From Rhodococcus_G sp042754225 (GTDB taxonomy: Bacteria; Actinomycetota; Actinomycetes; Mycobacteriales; Mycobacteriaceae), in contig NZ_JBHZAH010000109.1 in assembly GCF_042754225.1 (NCBI RefSeq), positions 1 through 16,853 of the forward strand: a stretch of 16,853 nt of DNA, written 5' to 3'. Every line of letters begins with the position of its first letter. The first letter of the stretch is position 1. The position numbers and the translations under genes are program-made. Positions 1 through 7,878 of the stretch are shown here, piece by piece. The notes beneath the pieces were generated by a model. That model worked only from the letters and a program-made list of their open reading frames with translations, made no database searches and was not told the origin of the DNA.

Positions 1-119
1 AAAAGTGGAGTGGAGTACCAAAAACATTTGGCACTGACATTCATCGGCACACTGTTGAGTTCTCAAAGAACACGCACACACCATCACCACCGAGATGAAC
101 TCGGCCGCTCCGGGGCAAC
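1..119 (-). ncRNA. 5' leader of an rRNA operon with boxA antitermination element (partial, runs off left edge)
   Basis: Read on the minus strand, positions 71-54 give GTTCTTTGAGAACTCAAC, the boxA-type element found in rRNA leaders and 16S-23S spacers of mycobacteria and rhodococci, where Nus factors load for antitermination. It is followed by a GATGAATGTCAGTGCC stretch that I recall from rhodococcal rRNA leaders. Transcription would start near position 119 from the promoter at 126-154 and leave the window at position 1, so the 16S gene should lie just outside. The 16S-23S spacer carries a similar element, but two good promoters directly upstream favour the operon start. No mature rRNA sequence is inside the window. 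Confidence 0.75.
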
Positions 120-125
120 TGTTCC

Positions 126-154
126 AGCCTATCCGATCACATCCACCCGGTCAA
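126..154 (-). promoter_or_regulatory. rRNA operon proximal promoter (P2)
   Basis: On the minus strand there is a -35 hexamer TTGACC (154-149), a 17-base spacer and a -10 hexamer TAGGCT (131-126). This closely resembles mycobacterial rrn promoters (TTGAC - 17-18 - TANNNT) and predicts a start near 119, about 50 bases before boxA. It reads into the rRNA leader and off the left edge. Confidence 0.7.
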
Positions 155-194
155 AACCGGGTAACTCGCAACCGGAAAAGCAGTTCGAAGCACA

Positions 195-211
195 CGACAG
201 TATTACTGTCG
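195..211. promoter_or_regulatory. Perfect 17-bp palindrome between the two rrn promoters
   Basis: CGACAGTA-T-TACTGTCG is an exact 8-bp inverted repeat around one base, about 40 bp upstream of the P2 -35 element and downstream of P1. The size and symmetry suit a dimeric DNA-binding protein. On the minus strand it also contains TAATAC, which could be a -10 of a further promoter, but no matching -35 is clear. It has no T-run like a terminator. The binding protein cannot be named. Confidence 0.4.
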
Positions 212-300
212 AAACTTCGGGATTGGCCAGGCGCCTTCGTACAACCTCGTGTCTCTCGCCCGGGGGCGGAGTCGGTGTCCGTGTCGCTCTGACTCGACAA

Positions 301-329
301 AAGTTACGCGACGACCCACACCACGTCAA
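301..329 (-). promoter_or_regulatory. rRNA operon distal promoter (P1)
   Basis: On the minus strand there is a -35 TTGACG (329-324), a spacer of exactly 17 bases and a -10 TAACTT (306-301). It lies 175 bp upstream of the second promoter and points the same way. Tandem promoters ahead of an rRNA operon are usual in fast-growing actinobacteria. Predicted start is near 294. Confidence 0.6.
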
Positions 330-381
330 ATCGCCTGGTCACAGGCCCTTCCGATACTGAACCGGCATGCCGAGAAAGCCA

Positions 382-409
382 TCGACCCGGCTCGGGCCGC
401 CGATAGCCT
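382..409 (+). promoter_or_regulatory. Probable leaderless promoter of the phosphodiesterase gene
   Basis: TCGACC (382-387), a 16-base spacer and TAGCCT (404-409) form a sigma-70-type promoter. The ATG begins 7 bases after the -10, exactly where transcription should start, and no Shine-Dalgarno sequence precedes it. This fits a leaderless mRNA, which is common in actinobacteria. Confidence 0.5.
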
Positions 410-415
410 GGGTTC

Positions 416-1561
416 ATGCTCCTTCTGCCCCGCTACGGCCAGTCGTCGCTGTCGGACCTCGTTCCCTCGGTACTCGCTCATCTCGGCGTGCCCGGTGAAT
501 CCGATCCGATCGGGCTCGACCTCGCCGGCATCACCCGCGTGTGCGTCCTGCTCGTCGACGGCCTCGGCGCCGAGCAGCTCGCCGCCAGGGCGGAGTCCGC
601 GCCCTTCCTGTCGGGCCTGGGCCACCGCACCCTGACCGCAGGGTTCCCGACCACCACCTCCACCAGCCTCGCTTCCCTCGGCACCGGTCGCCCGTCGGGT
701 GAGCACGCACTGACCGGCTACCTCATCGCGGTGCCAGGCCAGGACCGTCCGATGAATCCGCTGAAGTGGCGGCTGCATGGTCCCGGTCCCCGGGTCGATC
801 TGCTGCAGGAACTGGTCCCCGAGCAGTTCCAGCCGAATCCGACGGCTTTCGAGCGTGCGGTCGCCGACGGCGTCGCCGTCACCCGGGTATGCCCGCCCTA
901 CCAGTACGAATCCGGATTGACCCGGGCTGTGCTGCGCGGGGGGACGTTCCGACCGAGCTTCTCGATGGGCGATCTGGTCGACGGGGCAACGTCCGCTCTC
1001 GCCGAGGGCGACCGCTCGCTGGTCTACGCCTACCACGGCGAACTCGACCTCACCGGCCACGCCCGAGGGGTGGAGTCCACCGCCTGGGCGCTCGAACTCA
1101 CACAGGTCGACCTGCTCGCCCGCCAACTCGCCGACCGTCTGCCTCGTGACAGTGCCCTGATCGTGACTGCCGACCACGGCATGGTCGACGTGCACTCCCC
1201 CGTCGACCTGGACGCCGAACCCGGGCTGAGCCTCGGTGTCCGGATGATCGGCGGCGAACCGCGGGCACGGCACGTCTACACCGAGCCGGGTGCTGCCGCG
1301 GCGGTGCAGGCCCGATGGCGGGAGCGGCTCGGACCCGACTATGCCGTGCTCTCGCGTGCCGAGGCGATCGACGCGGGCTGGTTCGGTCCGATCGTCACGA
1401 CGGCCGCCGAGGTGCGAATCGGCGACGTGATCGCCGTACCACTCGGGACGGGGGCCCTGGTCAGGCGCGGCGCCGAACCCCGCCAGTCGATGATGGTCGG
1501 CCACCACGGTTCGCTCACCTCGGCAGAGTTGAACGTGCCGCTCCTCGTCTATCGGGGCTGA
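416..1561 (+). CDS. Type I phosphodiesterase / nucleotide pyrophosphatase (alkaline phosphatase superfamily) protein
   Basis: The 381-residue protein has the metal-dependent hydrolase signature of the alkaline phosphatase superfamily. It has LLVDGLG with metal ligand Asp48, a Thr-rich FPTTTSTS segment (77-84) holding the probable nucleophile (Thr81 by alignment with NPP enzymes), ELDLTGH (209-215) with Asp211 and His215, TADHGMVD (251-258) with Asp253 and His254, and GHHG (362-365). All ligands expected for a two-zinc site are present, so it is probably active on phosphodiesters, but the substrate is unknown. No signal peptide or membrane segment is seen, so it is likely cytoplasmic. The ATG is chosen because a promoter lies directly before it. 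It stands alone: divergent from the rRNA operon and convergent with the T7SS genes. Family confidence is high, function low. Confidence 0.88.
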   Translation: MLLLPRYGQSSLSDLVPSVLAHLGVPGESDPIGLDLAGITRVCVLLVDGLGAEQLAARAESAPFLSGLGHRTLTAGFPTTTSTSLASLGTGRPSGEHALTGYLIAVPGQDRPMNPLKWRLHGPGPRVDLLQELVPEQFQPNPTAFERAVADGVAVTRVCPPYQYESGLTRAVLRGGTFRPSFSMGDLVDGATSALAEGDRSLVYAYHGELDLTGHARGVESTAWALELTQVDLLARQLADRLPRDSALIVTADHGMVDVHSPVDLDAEPGLSLGVRMIGGEPRARHVYTEPGAAAAVQARWRERLGPDYAVLSRAEAIDAGWFGPIVTTAAEVRIGDVIAVPLGTGALVRRGAEPRQSMMVGHHGSLTSAELNVPLLVYRG

Positions 1562-1581
1562 GCGCTTCCGCGGACAGAGAA

Positions 1582-1612
1582 AGTCCCCGATGGCTCTCCT
1601 CCACCGGGGACT
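1582..1612. terminator. Bidirectional hairpin terminator between the phosphodiesterase gene and esxT
   Basis: AGTCCCCG (1582-1589) and CGGGGACT (1605-1612) pair as a perfect 8-bp stem around a 15-base loop. It starts 21 bases after the phosphodiesterase stop and 26 bases beyond the esxT stop, so it can serve both convergent genes. There is no long U-run, as is common for actinobacterial terminators. Confidence 0.6.
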
Positions 1613-1637
1613 TCCTCGTGCATGAACGCGGTCGATC

Positions 1638-1925
1638 TCAGCTCCAGCTGCTGGCCGCCGCTCGATCCGTCGCGTTCATGTCGTCGTTGCCGGTCCCGAC
1701 CGCGCGGCCGATGGCCTCGAGGACCTGGTGGAGTTCCGCGGCAGCGGAGTCCCACTGCGCCTGGTACTGCTGGTACGACTCGGCACCGCTGCCGCCCCAC
1801 ACCACGGCGAGGCTCGCGACGTACTTCTTCAGATCCGCGAGCGTCGTGTCGAGCACCGCGCTCGTGGACTTGATGCCTGCCGCGGCGGCCTCGATGGCGC
1901 CGAAGTTGTAGAGAATCTCGCCCAT
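1638..1925 (-). CDS. esxT: WXG100 family T7SS substrate, EsxT-like
   Basis: This 95-residue helical protein carries the hallmark W-x-G turn at Trp43-Gly44-Gly45 between two predicted helices. The N-terminal YNFGAIE and the C-terminal LHQVLEAIGRAVG...DD...ADR-like pattern resemble mycobacterial EsxT (Rv3444c), and the gene sits in the same last position of the locus. Such proteins leave the cell as folded heterodimers through EccC and the T7SS pore; the partner is presumably the upstream esxU-like product. AGGGGG lies about 9 bases before the ATG. The two genes are separated by 66 bases without a terminator, so co-transcription is likely. No Tyr-xxx-Asp/Glu export motif is seen in the C-terminal tail. 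Confidence 0.88.
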   Translation of the reverse strand: MGEILYNFGAIEAAAAGIKSTSAVLDTTLADLKKYVASLAVVWGGSGAESYQQYQAQWDSAAAELHQVLEAIGRAVGTGNDDMNATDRAAASSWS

Positions 1926-1991
1926 GTTGTCCCCCTGTTAGGTCTGTGAATTGACGTTCGACGCCCCCCGACAGCTGAGCCGGGGCCGCGG

Positions 1992-2303
1992 TCAGAGGTT
2001 GAGGCTGCCGCCGGCGTTGTTGAGCGCAGCTGTGTGCGCGTCCTGCGCCTCCGAGAACTTCACGCCGTTGGTCTGGATGTTCTCGCTGATCCCCATGAGT
2101 GCGTCGTTGAGCCGTTTGCCACTGGCGTCCCACCGGGCCATCAGAGCGTCGAACGAACCCTTGGCGGTGCCGCGCCACAGTCCCTGCAGCTGGTCGACCT
2201 GTGCTCGAATCGCGGCGATGTGCCCCTGGATCTGCTCGTTCGCGTCCTTCACCCGCCGAGAAGCGATCTCCATCTCTTCCGAGGTTGTCTTGAAATCCCC
2301 CAT
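1992..2303 (-). CDS. esxU: WXG100 family T7SS substrate, EsxU position
   Basis: A 103-residue protein with Trp43-Arg44-Gly45 between two amphipathic helices, the WXG100 fold of EsxA/EsxB-type secreted proteins. Length and position, directly upstream of the esxT-like gene, match EsxU (Rv3445c) of ESX-4; sequence assignment to EsxU rather than another WXG100 member is by synteny. AAGGAG (2315-2310) stands 6 bases before the ATG. In the tail after helix 2, where EsxB-type proteins carry Tyr-xxx-Asp/Glu, this protein has FSEAQD (83-88): Phe replaces Tyr and the acidic residue is one place later. The 142 bases upstream (2304-2445) contain no gene; I found no convincing promoter there, so the pair may be transcribed from eccC. 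Confidence 0.85.
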   Translation of the reverse strand: MGDFKTTSEEMEIASRRVKDANEQIQGHIAAIRAQVDQLQGLWRGTAKGSFDALMARWDASGKRLNDALMGISENIQTNGVKFSEAQDAHTAALNNAGGSLNL

Positions 2304-2445
2304 GACCCACTCCTTACTCAGTTCGGGTCCGGGAGTGCACGCCCTGGTGGACGTCGTCGGACCGCGCCTACAGATAGTTGGACGTGAGCTCGAGGCGTTT
2401 CGGTTCCGCCGTATCCCGACGAGTTTGCTCGCCCCGCCTCGGCAG

Positions 2446-3804
2446 TCATCGGCGAGCGACGACGAGCGACCTCGTCACCTGGTCACAGTGGTCCTCGAGG
2501 TCCGCCCAGCGCTGCGGGATCGTCTGACATCCGATGCTGACCTGCAGCTGGTCCCCGACGAATACCCTCCAGCGCACCTGAGAGTCGAGGTCCGGCGACT
2601 CGACATACGACAACCCCTGCCGCGCATCGACGTCCATCCGCTCGATCGAGCGGATCCGGTCCGGATGCTCCGCTACCCGACTTCGCAGCGTCGACTCCAC
2701 CGCATCCAGGTCCGCGCCTGGCACGAGTTCCGTCCGCACCAAGAGGATTCGAGCGGGGGTTCCGTCGTCCGGCACCATCTCGGCGCGGTCGAGCCGCCCT
2801 CCGTCGCGCACATGCCAGCCCGACGGCACCGCGACTGCCGCCCTCCCAACGCCCACTCGCTGAGACTCGGAGGGCGCGGATCCCGCCATCGGGGCCGAAA
2901 CAGACCCGGGGTCAATGGAATTCGCCTTCCATGCGAGAACGCCCAACGTCACCGCCACCACGAGTGCAAGAGCGGCCGCCGGCACGGACTGCCGGATCCG
3001 GCGTGTCGACCCGACCACCCGGGAGGCGACGTCGCCCGTGAGCGTCGGCGACTCCCCCAGCTCGCACCCCCACTCGTATGCACCCGCCGCCACAACCGAC
3101 CCCACGACGACCGACACCGATTGCGACCGATCCCTTCCCCGCCCCAGCGCCTCGACCAGAGCCCGAGCGGAGCCTGCCGGCAGCTCGCCCGTGATCAGCG
3201 TCCACGACGGCACTCCGACCCACTGCCGCCGCAGACTCTCGGCGAGATCGTCTGCTGCACTGAAACTCTCGACGAGGTCGGCACCACCGCACTCGGCGAA
3301 CCGAATGCAGTCCCTCCCGCCGGGACGGGCCGCGACGGATTCGAGCAACCCGACGTCGAGCACCAGGCCGTCACCGGCCGGACGCACCGCGAGTCCCCGA
3401 TACAACGCCTCCGGCACGGGCAACAGACGGACATCTCCGGCGACCGCGCGTCCCGCCTCGGCGAGGGTGCGGCGCCTGTCCTCGCCCCAGTGGGCCGGGC
3501 AGGTGAGCACGAGCACGTCAATCGGTCCCGGTACCGGACAGCGGCCGGCCACGTGCGCGAGCAGACCGGCGAGCACATCCGCCATCGGGAACACGCCCGC
3601 ACCAAGAACCAGGAACTCGTCGTCGACGAACCGGATCGGCGCCGCCTCCACATTCGCCGCTGGCGTCGCAGCCGGCCAGCGACCGAATGCCAGTCGGCCG
3701 TCGATGACGAAAGCGGCCGCACCGCACTGCCATTGCCGGTCACCGCACCGAGCCCACACGGTGGTCTCCGCGAGATGGAGCGCCAGCACCCGGGCGTCGG
3801 TCAC
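2446..3804 (-). CDS. Type VII secretion-associated membrane protein, Rv3446c family
   Basis: A 452-residue protein in the position of Rv3446c in ESX-4. Residues 1 to about 245 look like a reduced Hsp70/actin-type nucleotide-binding fold: VLVLTCPAHWGEDRRRTLAEAG (split around 97-118) and DVRLLPVPEALYRGL (124-138) follow the Hsp70 segments VITVPAYFNDAQR and INEPTAAALAYG. The N-terminal phosphate loop (expected DLGTT) is degenerate. One membrane helix lies at about 274-292, then an exported C-terminal domain with Cys426 and Cys440, the family-defining region. GTG at 3804 is chosen because it overlaps the eccC stop as GTGA, implying translational coupling; the open frame continuing upstream lies inside eccC. 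Its role in secretion is unknown. It may handle Esx substrates or assist assembly, which is inference. Confidence 0.85.
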   Translation of the reverse strand: MTDARVLALHLAETTVWARCGDRQWQCGAAAFVIDGRLAFGRWPAATPAANVEAAPIRFVDDEFLVLGAGVFPMADVLAGLLAHVAGRCPVPGPIDVLVLTCPAHWGEDRRRTLAEAGRAVAGDVRLLPVPEALYRGLAVRPAGDGLVLDVGLLESVAARPGGRDCIRFAECGGADLVESFSAADDLAESLRRQWVGVPSWTLITGELPAGSARALVEALGRGRDRSQSVSVVVGSVVAAGAYEWGCELGESPTLTGDVASRVVGSTRRIRQSVPAAALALVVAVTLGVLAWKANSIDPGSVSAPMAGSAPSESQRVGVGRAAVAVPSGWHVRDGGRLDRAEMVPDDGTPARILLVRTELVPGADLDAVESTLRSRVAEHPDRIRSIERMDVDARQGLSYVESPDLDSQVRWRVFVGDQLQVSIGCQTIPQRWADLEDHCDQVTRSLVVARR

Positions 3805-6800
3805 AGCGGCGGTAGCCACGCGACCTGTATCAACGCGGTGCCCGATCGTGTGACCAGGTTTCCGCGGCCCGGGGGCATCTCGGCCGGACGGACCGGACCG
3901 ATCAGGTTGCCTTCGTCTCGGCTGCCGCTCATCACGAGACCCGCCGACACCAGGTCCCGGAGCCGCGCGATGATCGGCTCGTAGAGGGCCCGCGCCGCCC
4001 CACCGGACCGGCGGGCGACAATCACGTGCAGTCCGACGTCGCGAGCTTGCGCGAGATAGTCGATGATCGGCGTCAGCGGATTCCCACCCGCCGTGGCGAC
4101 GAGGTCGTAGTCGTCGACCACCACGTAGATCTCGGGTCCGGTCCACCAGTCCCGTTCCCTCAACTGCTGTTGCGTGACATCGGAATCCGGCATTCGGCCG
4201 GCAAGTACGGCGGCCAGATCGTTCATCATCGTGGTCAGCGTCGCCGCGGACGGTGCGTAGCCCGCGAGATGATCCTCCGGGACGACACCGAGCATGGTGC
4301 GGCGATAGTCCGCGAGGATGATCTTCGCCTGCTGGGGGCTGTTCGACTCCACGATGCCGGCGCAGATACCGCGCAACAGGGTGGTCTTGCCAGCGCCGCT
4401 GTCCGCGAACACCAGTAGGTGCGACTGCTCGGCGAAGTCGAGAAACACCGGTGCCAGGTCGGCCTCGTCGATGCCGACCGGGATCCGCAGAGTCGGCGTC
4501 TCGCCGGTCGCGGGTGGCCAGTCGCCGGCGGCGAGTATCTCGCCCCGGGCGCACCGGTCCGGCAGCATCCGCACCGGCGGCGCGGCGTCACCGACGGTCG
4601 ACGCCGCGATCTTCGCGACGGCGTCGGCGACACCCACCGTGAGATCGACAGTGCCCGAGCGACCGTCGACACGGGGCAACGCCGTCAAGAGGTGCAATCC
4701 TTCGCGGGTCATGCCTCGCCCGGGACGACCCTCCGGCACTCGCGACGCCTTGATCCTGGCGACGTCCGAGTCCGAAGGATCGCCCAGCCGCAGTTCGACC
4801 CGAGTTCCCAACTGGTCCTTGAGCGCGGGACGGATCTCGCCCCACCGCGACGCGGTCACCACGACGTGCACACCGAACGACAAACCCTGGCCTGCCAGGG
4901 CACCGATCTGCGCTTCTAGCGGCTCGAAGTCCTGGCGAATGCTCGGCCAACCGTCGACGATCAGGAACACGTCGCCGAACGGGTCGTCCGCGGTTGCATC
5001 GGCCCCGCCGGAGGAGCGCACTCGCCTGAACTCGGCCATCGAGTCGATGCCCAGCTCTCGGAACCGGTGTTCGCGTTGCCGGACGACGGCGTTCACCTCG
5101 GCGACGGTGCGGCGAACCCGGTCGACGTCCAGTCGGTTCGCGACGGACCCGACATGCGGCAGGCCCGACAACCCGGCCAGGGTGCCGCCGCCGAAGTCGA
5201 GACAGTAGAACTGCACCTGCTGCGGCGTGTGGGTGAGGGCCATCGACACGACCAGGGCACGCAGGGCGGTCGACTTGCCGGATTGCGGGCCGCCGACAAT
5301 CGCGACGTTGCCGGCGGACCCGGACAGATCGATGGTCAGGAGGTCGCGCCGCTGATCGTAGGGACGGTCCACCACGCCGATCGGGGTCCGCAGGGTGCCG
5401 ATCTCCGGGGCAGGAGTGTTCAGGACCGAGCGCGGCAGCAGCTGGTCCAGCGTGGGCGGCTCCTCGAGTGGCGGCAACCACACCGCGTGCGCTGCGGATC
5501 CCCGCCCGCGGATTCGGTCGACGACCGTCTCGAGGACGGTGCGGCCCGAGTCTGCCTCCTCCGGCACCGACTCGGCACCTGCGGCGACACTGGTCACGTC
5601 CGCGAACTCCTCGGCGACCGGCGCAGCGGTGAACGGTCGGGGCAACAGGTCCGGCCGGGTCGCGACGCTTGCGACCGACTGGGTGGTTCGGCCCCGCGGG
5701 CACGACCCGGACACGTAGGCCGCCGAGAACCTCACGATCTCGGCGGAGTCGCACTTGAGGTAGCCCGACCCCGGAGCAGCGGGCAGGTGGTACGCGTCGG
5801 GCACACCGAGCACTGTTCGGGACTCGTTGGCGGAGAACGTCTTCAACCCGATCCGGTACGACAGGTGACTGTCGAGCCCACGCAGCTTGCCCTCTTCGAG
5901 TCGCTGACTCGCGAGCAGCAGGTGCATGTGCAGCGATCGGCCGAGCCTGCCGATCGCGACGAACAGGTCGGCGAATTCGGGTTGCTGGCTCAGCAGTTCG
6001 GAGAACTCGTCGACGACGACGAAGAGCGCTGGCAGCGGCGCGAGGTCGGCACCCGCGGCCCGTGCCTTCTCGTAGTCGGTGACGTTCGCGAAGTTGCCCG
6101 CCGCGCGCAGCAGTTCCTGACGCCGGTTCATCTCGCCGGCCAGTGCGTCCCGCATGCGGTCGACCATGGCCAGTTCCTCGGCCAGGTTGGTGATCACGGC
6201 TGCCACGTGCGGCGCCTGCTCCAGCCCGAGGAAGGTGGCACCACCCTTGAAGTCGACGAGCACCAGGTTCAGCACGTCGGGCGAGTGGGTCGCGAGCAGG
6301 CCGAGCACCAGCGTCCGAAGGAACTCCGACTTTCCGGAGCCCGTCGCGCCGATGCACAACCCGTGTGGACCCATGCCGTTCTCGGCGGCCTCCTTGAGGT
6401 CGATCTCGACCGGAGCCCCGTCGGCGCCAACGCCGATCGGCACCCGGAGGCGTTCGCGGGCCGTCCGCGGCGCCCACGCCAGATCCGTCTCGAGGGCGGC
6501 GACATCGGGAATGCCGAGTAGCTGCTGCCAGTTCGCGACCGGCCGCCCGTCCACCTCCCCCGTGTCGGTGGCGAGCTGGGAACTCGCGCGGTACGGCGCG
6601 AGCCTGCGGGCGGCGGTCTGCGCCTGGTGGGTGCTGAGTCCGTCGGCCGCGGCGAACGTCTCGATACCCGACCCGGTGCGGGCACCGAGGGACCCCTCGG
6701 CCAGCACCAACTGGATGCCGCGCCTGGCCGACAACGACGGCCGATAGCCGCTCAGGTCGAGGATCGTCACCGAGTCGAGCCCCTCGTCGAGCAGGCTGCC

Positions 6801-7784
6801 GCCGTCGGTGAATCCGCCGTCCACCACGACAATCAGCTGCGGGACACCCGCGACTGGCGGCGCGGTCCGTGAGTACCGCCCGCGCATCGTCAGGTGTGGG
6901 CCCAGCGTGTTCTCCAGCTCCATCGACGAGCCGAAGACCATTCGGCGGGTTCCCGCCCCGTCCGCGGACTCCACGTGCTGCGCGTGCGGGAGCCACTTGG
7001 TCCACTCCCACTCCGCCGCGGTGTCCGGGCCGCAGACCACGGCCACCTGGACCTGGTCCGGGCCGTGAAAGGTACACAGTTGCACCACCATCGAGCGCAC
7101 CAGGTCCCGAGCGGACGCCCGATCGCCCTCCATACCGACGGCGGCGAACCCGCGCAGGGAGACGGCCGTCGGGAGCTCGTGCACCACGGAATGGGTGCGC
7201 ACGAACCGCCGCAGGGACACCGCGGCAACGGGCTCGAGGTCCTCGACCGGACCGGTCTCAGGGGCGATCAACCGGGTGGCCAACCGCTGGCTGCCGACGC
7301 CCACTCGCACGTGGCAGTAGTCGGGGTCGCTCGGTCGCCGCTCCCACATTCGGGTGGAACCGGCCAGGGTCCACAGTCGGCCGGGATCCGGATGGCTCCA
7401 CTCGAGCGCCGCGCGCTGCTGATCGCCGGTGTCGTAGACGTCGCGACGCAGTTGGTCGAGGTAGCGCAGGTAGTCCTTGCGGTCCTCGTTGGCCTCCGCC
7501 GCGCGTGCGCCTGCGCCCCTGCTTCCGCCCGCGAACATGCCCAACATCGAGACGACCATCATCACCGGGAACAGCAGCGACATCGGATTCGCGGCCATTC
7601 CCGAGGTGAACATCAGAGCGACCATGCCGAGCATCGCGACCACCATCACGAGCGGCAGCATCTTGGTCAGCAGGTTGCCCGGAACGATCTTCGGGATCTC
7701 CGGTGGCGGCTGCAGAGCGATCTCGCCACCCGGCGTTCGTGGCACCTCACGGCGCGGTCTGCGTACGAATCGCACGGTGCTCAC
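3801..7784 (-). CDS. eccC: T7SS ATPase EccC (fused EccCa-EccCb, FtsK/SpoIIIE family)
   Basis: The motor and substrate receptor of the translocon, 1327 residues, with EccCa and EccCb fused as in ESX-4. Two membrane helices lie near 43-60 and 68-86. Three FtsK/SpoIIIE ATPase domains follow: domain 1 has Walker A GATGSGKS (479-486) and Walker B FVVVDE with Asp592-Glu593; domain 2 has GGPQSGKS (831-838) and LIVDG with Asp944 followed by Gly; domain 3 has ADSGAGKT (1127-1134) and VVVDDYD with Asp1224-Asp1225. Only domain 1 retains the catalytic Asp-Glu pair, as in studied EccC proteins, where domains 2 and 3 bind regulators or the Esx tail. The start is a GTG preceded by GGGGGGTGA. It is the first gene of the minus-strand operon and divergent from eccD. 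Confidence 0.96.
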   Translation of the reverse strand: MSTVRFVRRPRREVPRTPGGEIALQPPPEIPKIVPGNLLTKMLPLVMVVAMLGMVALMFTSGMAANPMSLLFPVMMVVSMLGMFAGGSRGAGARAAEANEDRKDYLRYLDQLRRDVYDTGDQQRAALEWSHPDPGRLWTLAGSTRMWERRPSDPDYCHVRVGVGSQRLATRLIAPETGPVEDLEPVAAVSLRRFVRTHSVVHELPTAVSLRGFAAVGMEGDRASARDLVRSMVVQLCTFHGPDQVQVAVVCGPDTAAEWEWTKWLPHAQHVESADGAGTRRMVFGSSMELENTLGPHLTMRGRYSRTAPPVAGVPQLIVVVDGGFTDGGSLLDEGLDSVTILDLSGYRPSLSARRGIQLVLAEGSLGARTGSGIETFAAADGLSTHQAQTAARRLAPYRASSQLATDTGEVDGRPVANWQQLLGIPDVAALETDLAWAPRTARERLRVPIGVGADGAPVEIDLKEAAENGMGPHGLCIGATGSGKSEFLRTLVLGLLATHSPDVLNLVLVDFKGGATFLGLEQAPHVAAVITNLAEELAMVDRMRDALAGEMNRRQELLRAAGNFANVTDYEKARAAGADLAPLPALFVVVDEFSELLSQQPEFADLFVAIGRLGRSLHMHLLLASQRLEEGKLRGLDSHLSYRIGLKTFSANESRTVLGVPDAYHLPAAPGSGYLKCDSAEIVRFSAAYVSGSCPRGRTTQSVASVATRPDLLPRPFTAAPVAEEFADVTSVAAGAESVPEEADSGRTVLETVVDRIRGRGSAAHAVWLPPLEEPPTLDQLLPRSVLNTPAPEIGTLRTPIGVVDRPYDQRRDLLTIDLSGSAGNVAIVGGPQSGKSTALRALVVSMALTHTPQQVQFYCLDFGGGTLAGLSGLPHVGSVANRLDVDRVRRTVAEVNAVVRQREHRFRELGIDSMAEFRRVRSSGGADATADDPFGDVFLIVDGWPSIRQDFEPLEAQIGALAGQGLSFGVHVVVTASRWGEIRPALKDQLGTRVELRLGDPSDSDVARIKASRVPEGRPGRGMTREGLHLLTALPRVDGRSGTVDLTVGVADAVAKIAASTVGDAAPPVRMLPDRCARGEILAAGDWPPATGETPTLRIPVGIDEADLAPVFLDFAEQSHLLVFADSGAGKTTLLRGICAGIVESNSPQQAKIILADYRRTMLGVVPEDHLAGYAPSAATLTTMMNDLAAVLAGRMPDSDVTQQQLRERDWWTGPEIYVVVDDYDLVATAGGNPLTPIIDYLAQARDVGLHVIVARRSGGAARALYEPIIARLRDLVSAGLVMSGSRDEGNLIGPVRPAEMPPGRGNLVTRSGTALIQVAWLPPL

Positions 7785-7878
7785 GCGCGTTCACCCCCCG
7801 GTCCTTCCCCTGCACTGCGTCCCTGACCGCACTGCGCCCGCGACGAACCCTCCCCAGGATCGCAACGTCGAGCGCCGA

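Noticed and set aside
1..119. The leader could be a 16S-23S internal spacer rather than the operon start
   Set aside because: boxA elements occur in both, but two well-formed promoters directly upstream and a divergent protein gene favour the 5' leader.
326..1507. Long minus-strand open frame opposite the phosphodiesterase gene
   Set aside because: It shadows a gene with intact catalytic motifs. Its product is Gly/Arg/Asp-rich without a recognisable domain, as expected of antisense frames in high-GC DNA.
1951..3984. 677-codon plus-strand open frame across esxU and the Rv3446c-family gene
   Set aside because: It is antisense to WXG100 and T7SS proteins with clear motifs, and its product is Arg/Pro/His-rich and low in complexity.
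3805..4554. Upstream in-frame extension of the Rv3446c-family gene
   Set aside because: This part lies inside eccC in another frame. The GTGA overlap at 3801-3804 gives a natural coupled start.
4588..7077. 829-codon minus-strand frame inside eccC
   Set aside because: It is an alternative frame of eccC with Arg/Gly-rich composition; the eccC frame carries all Walker motifs.
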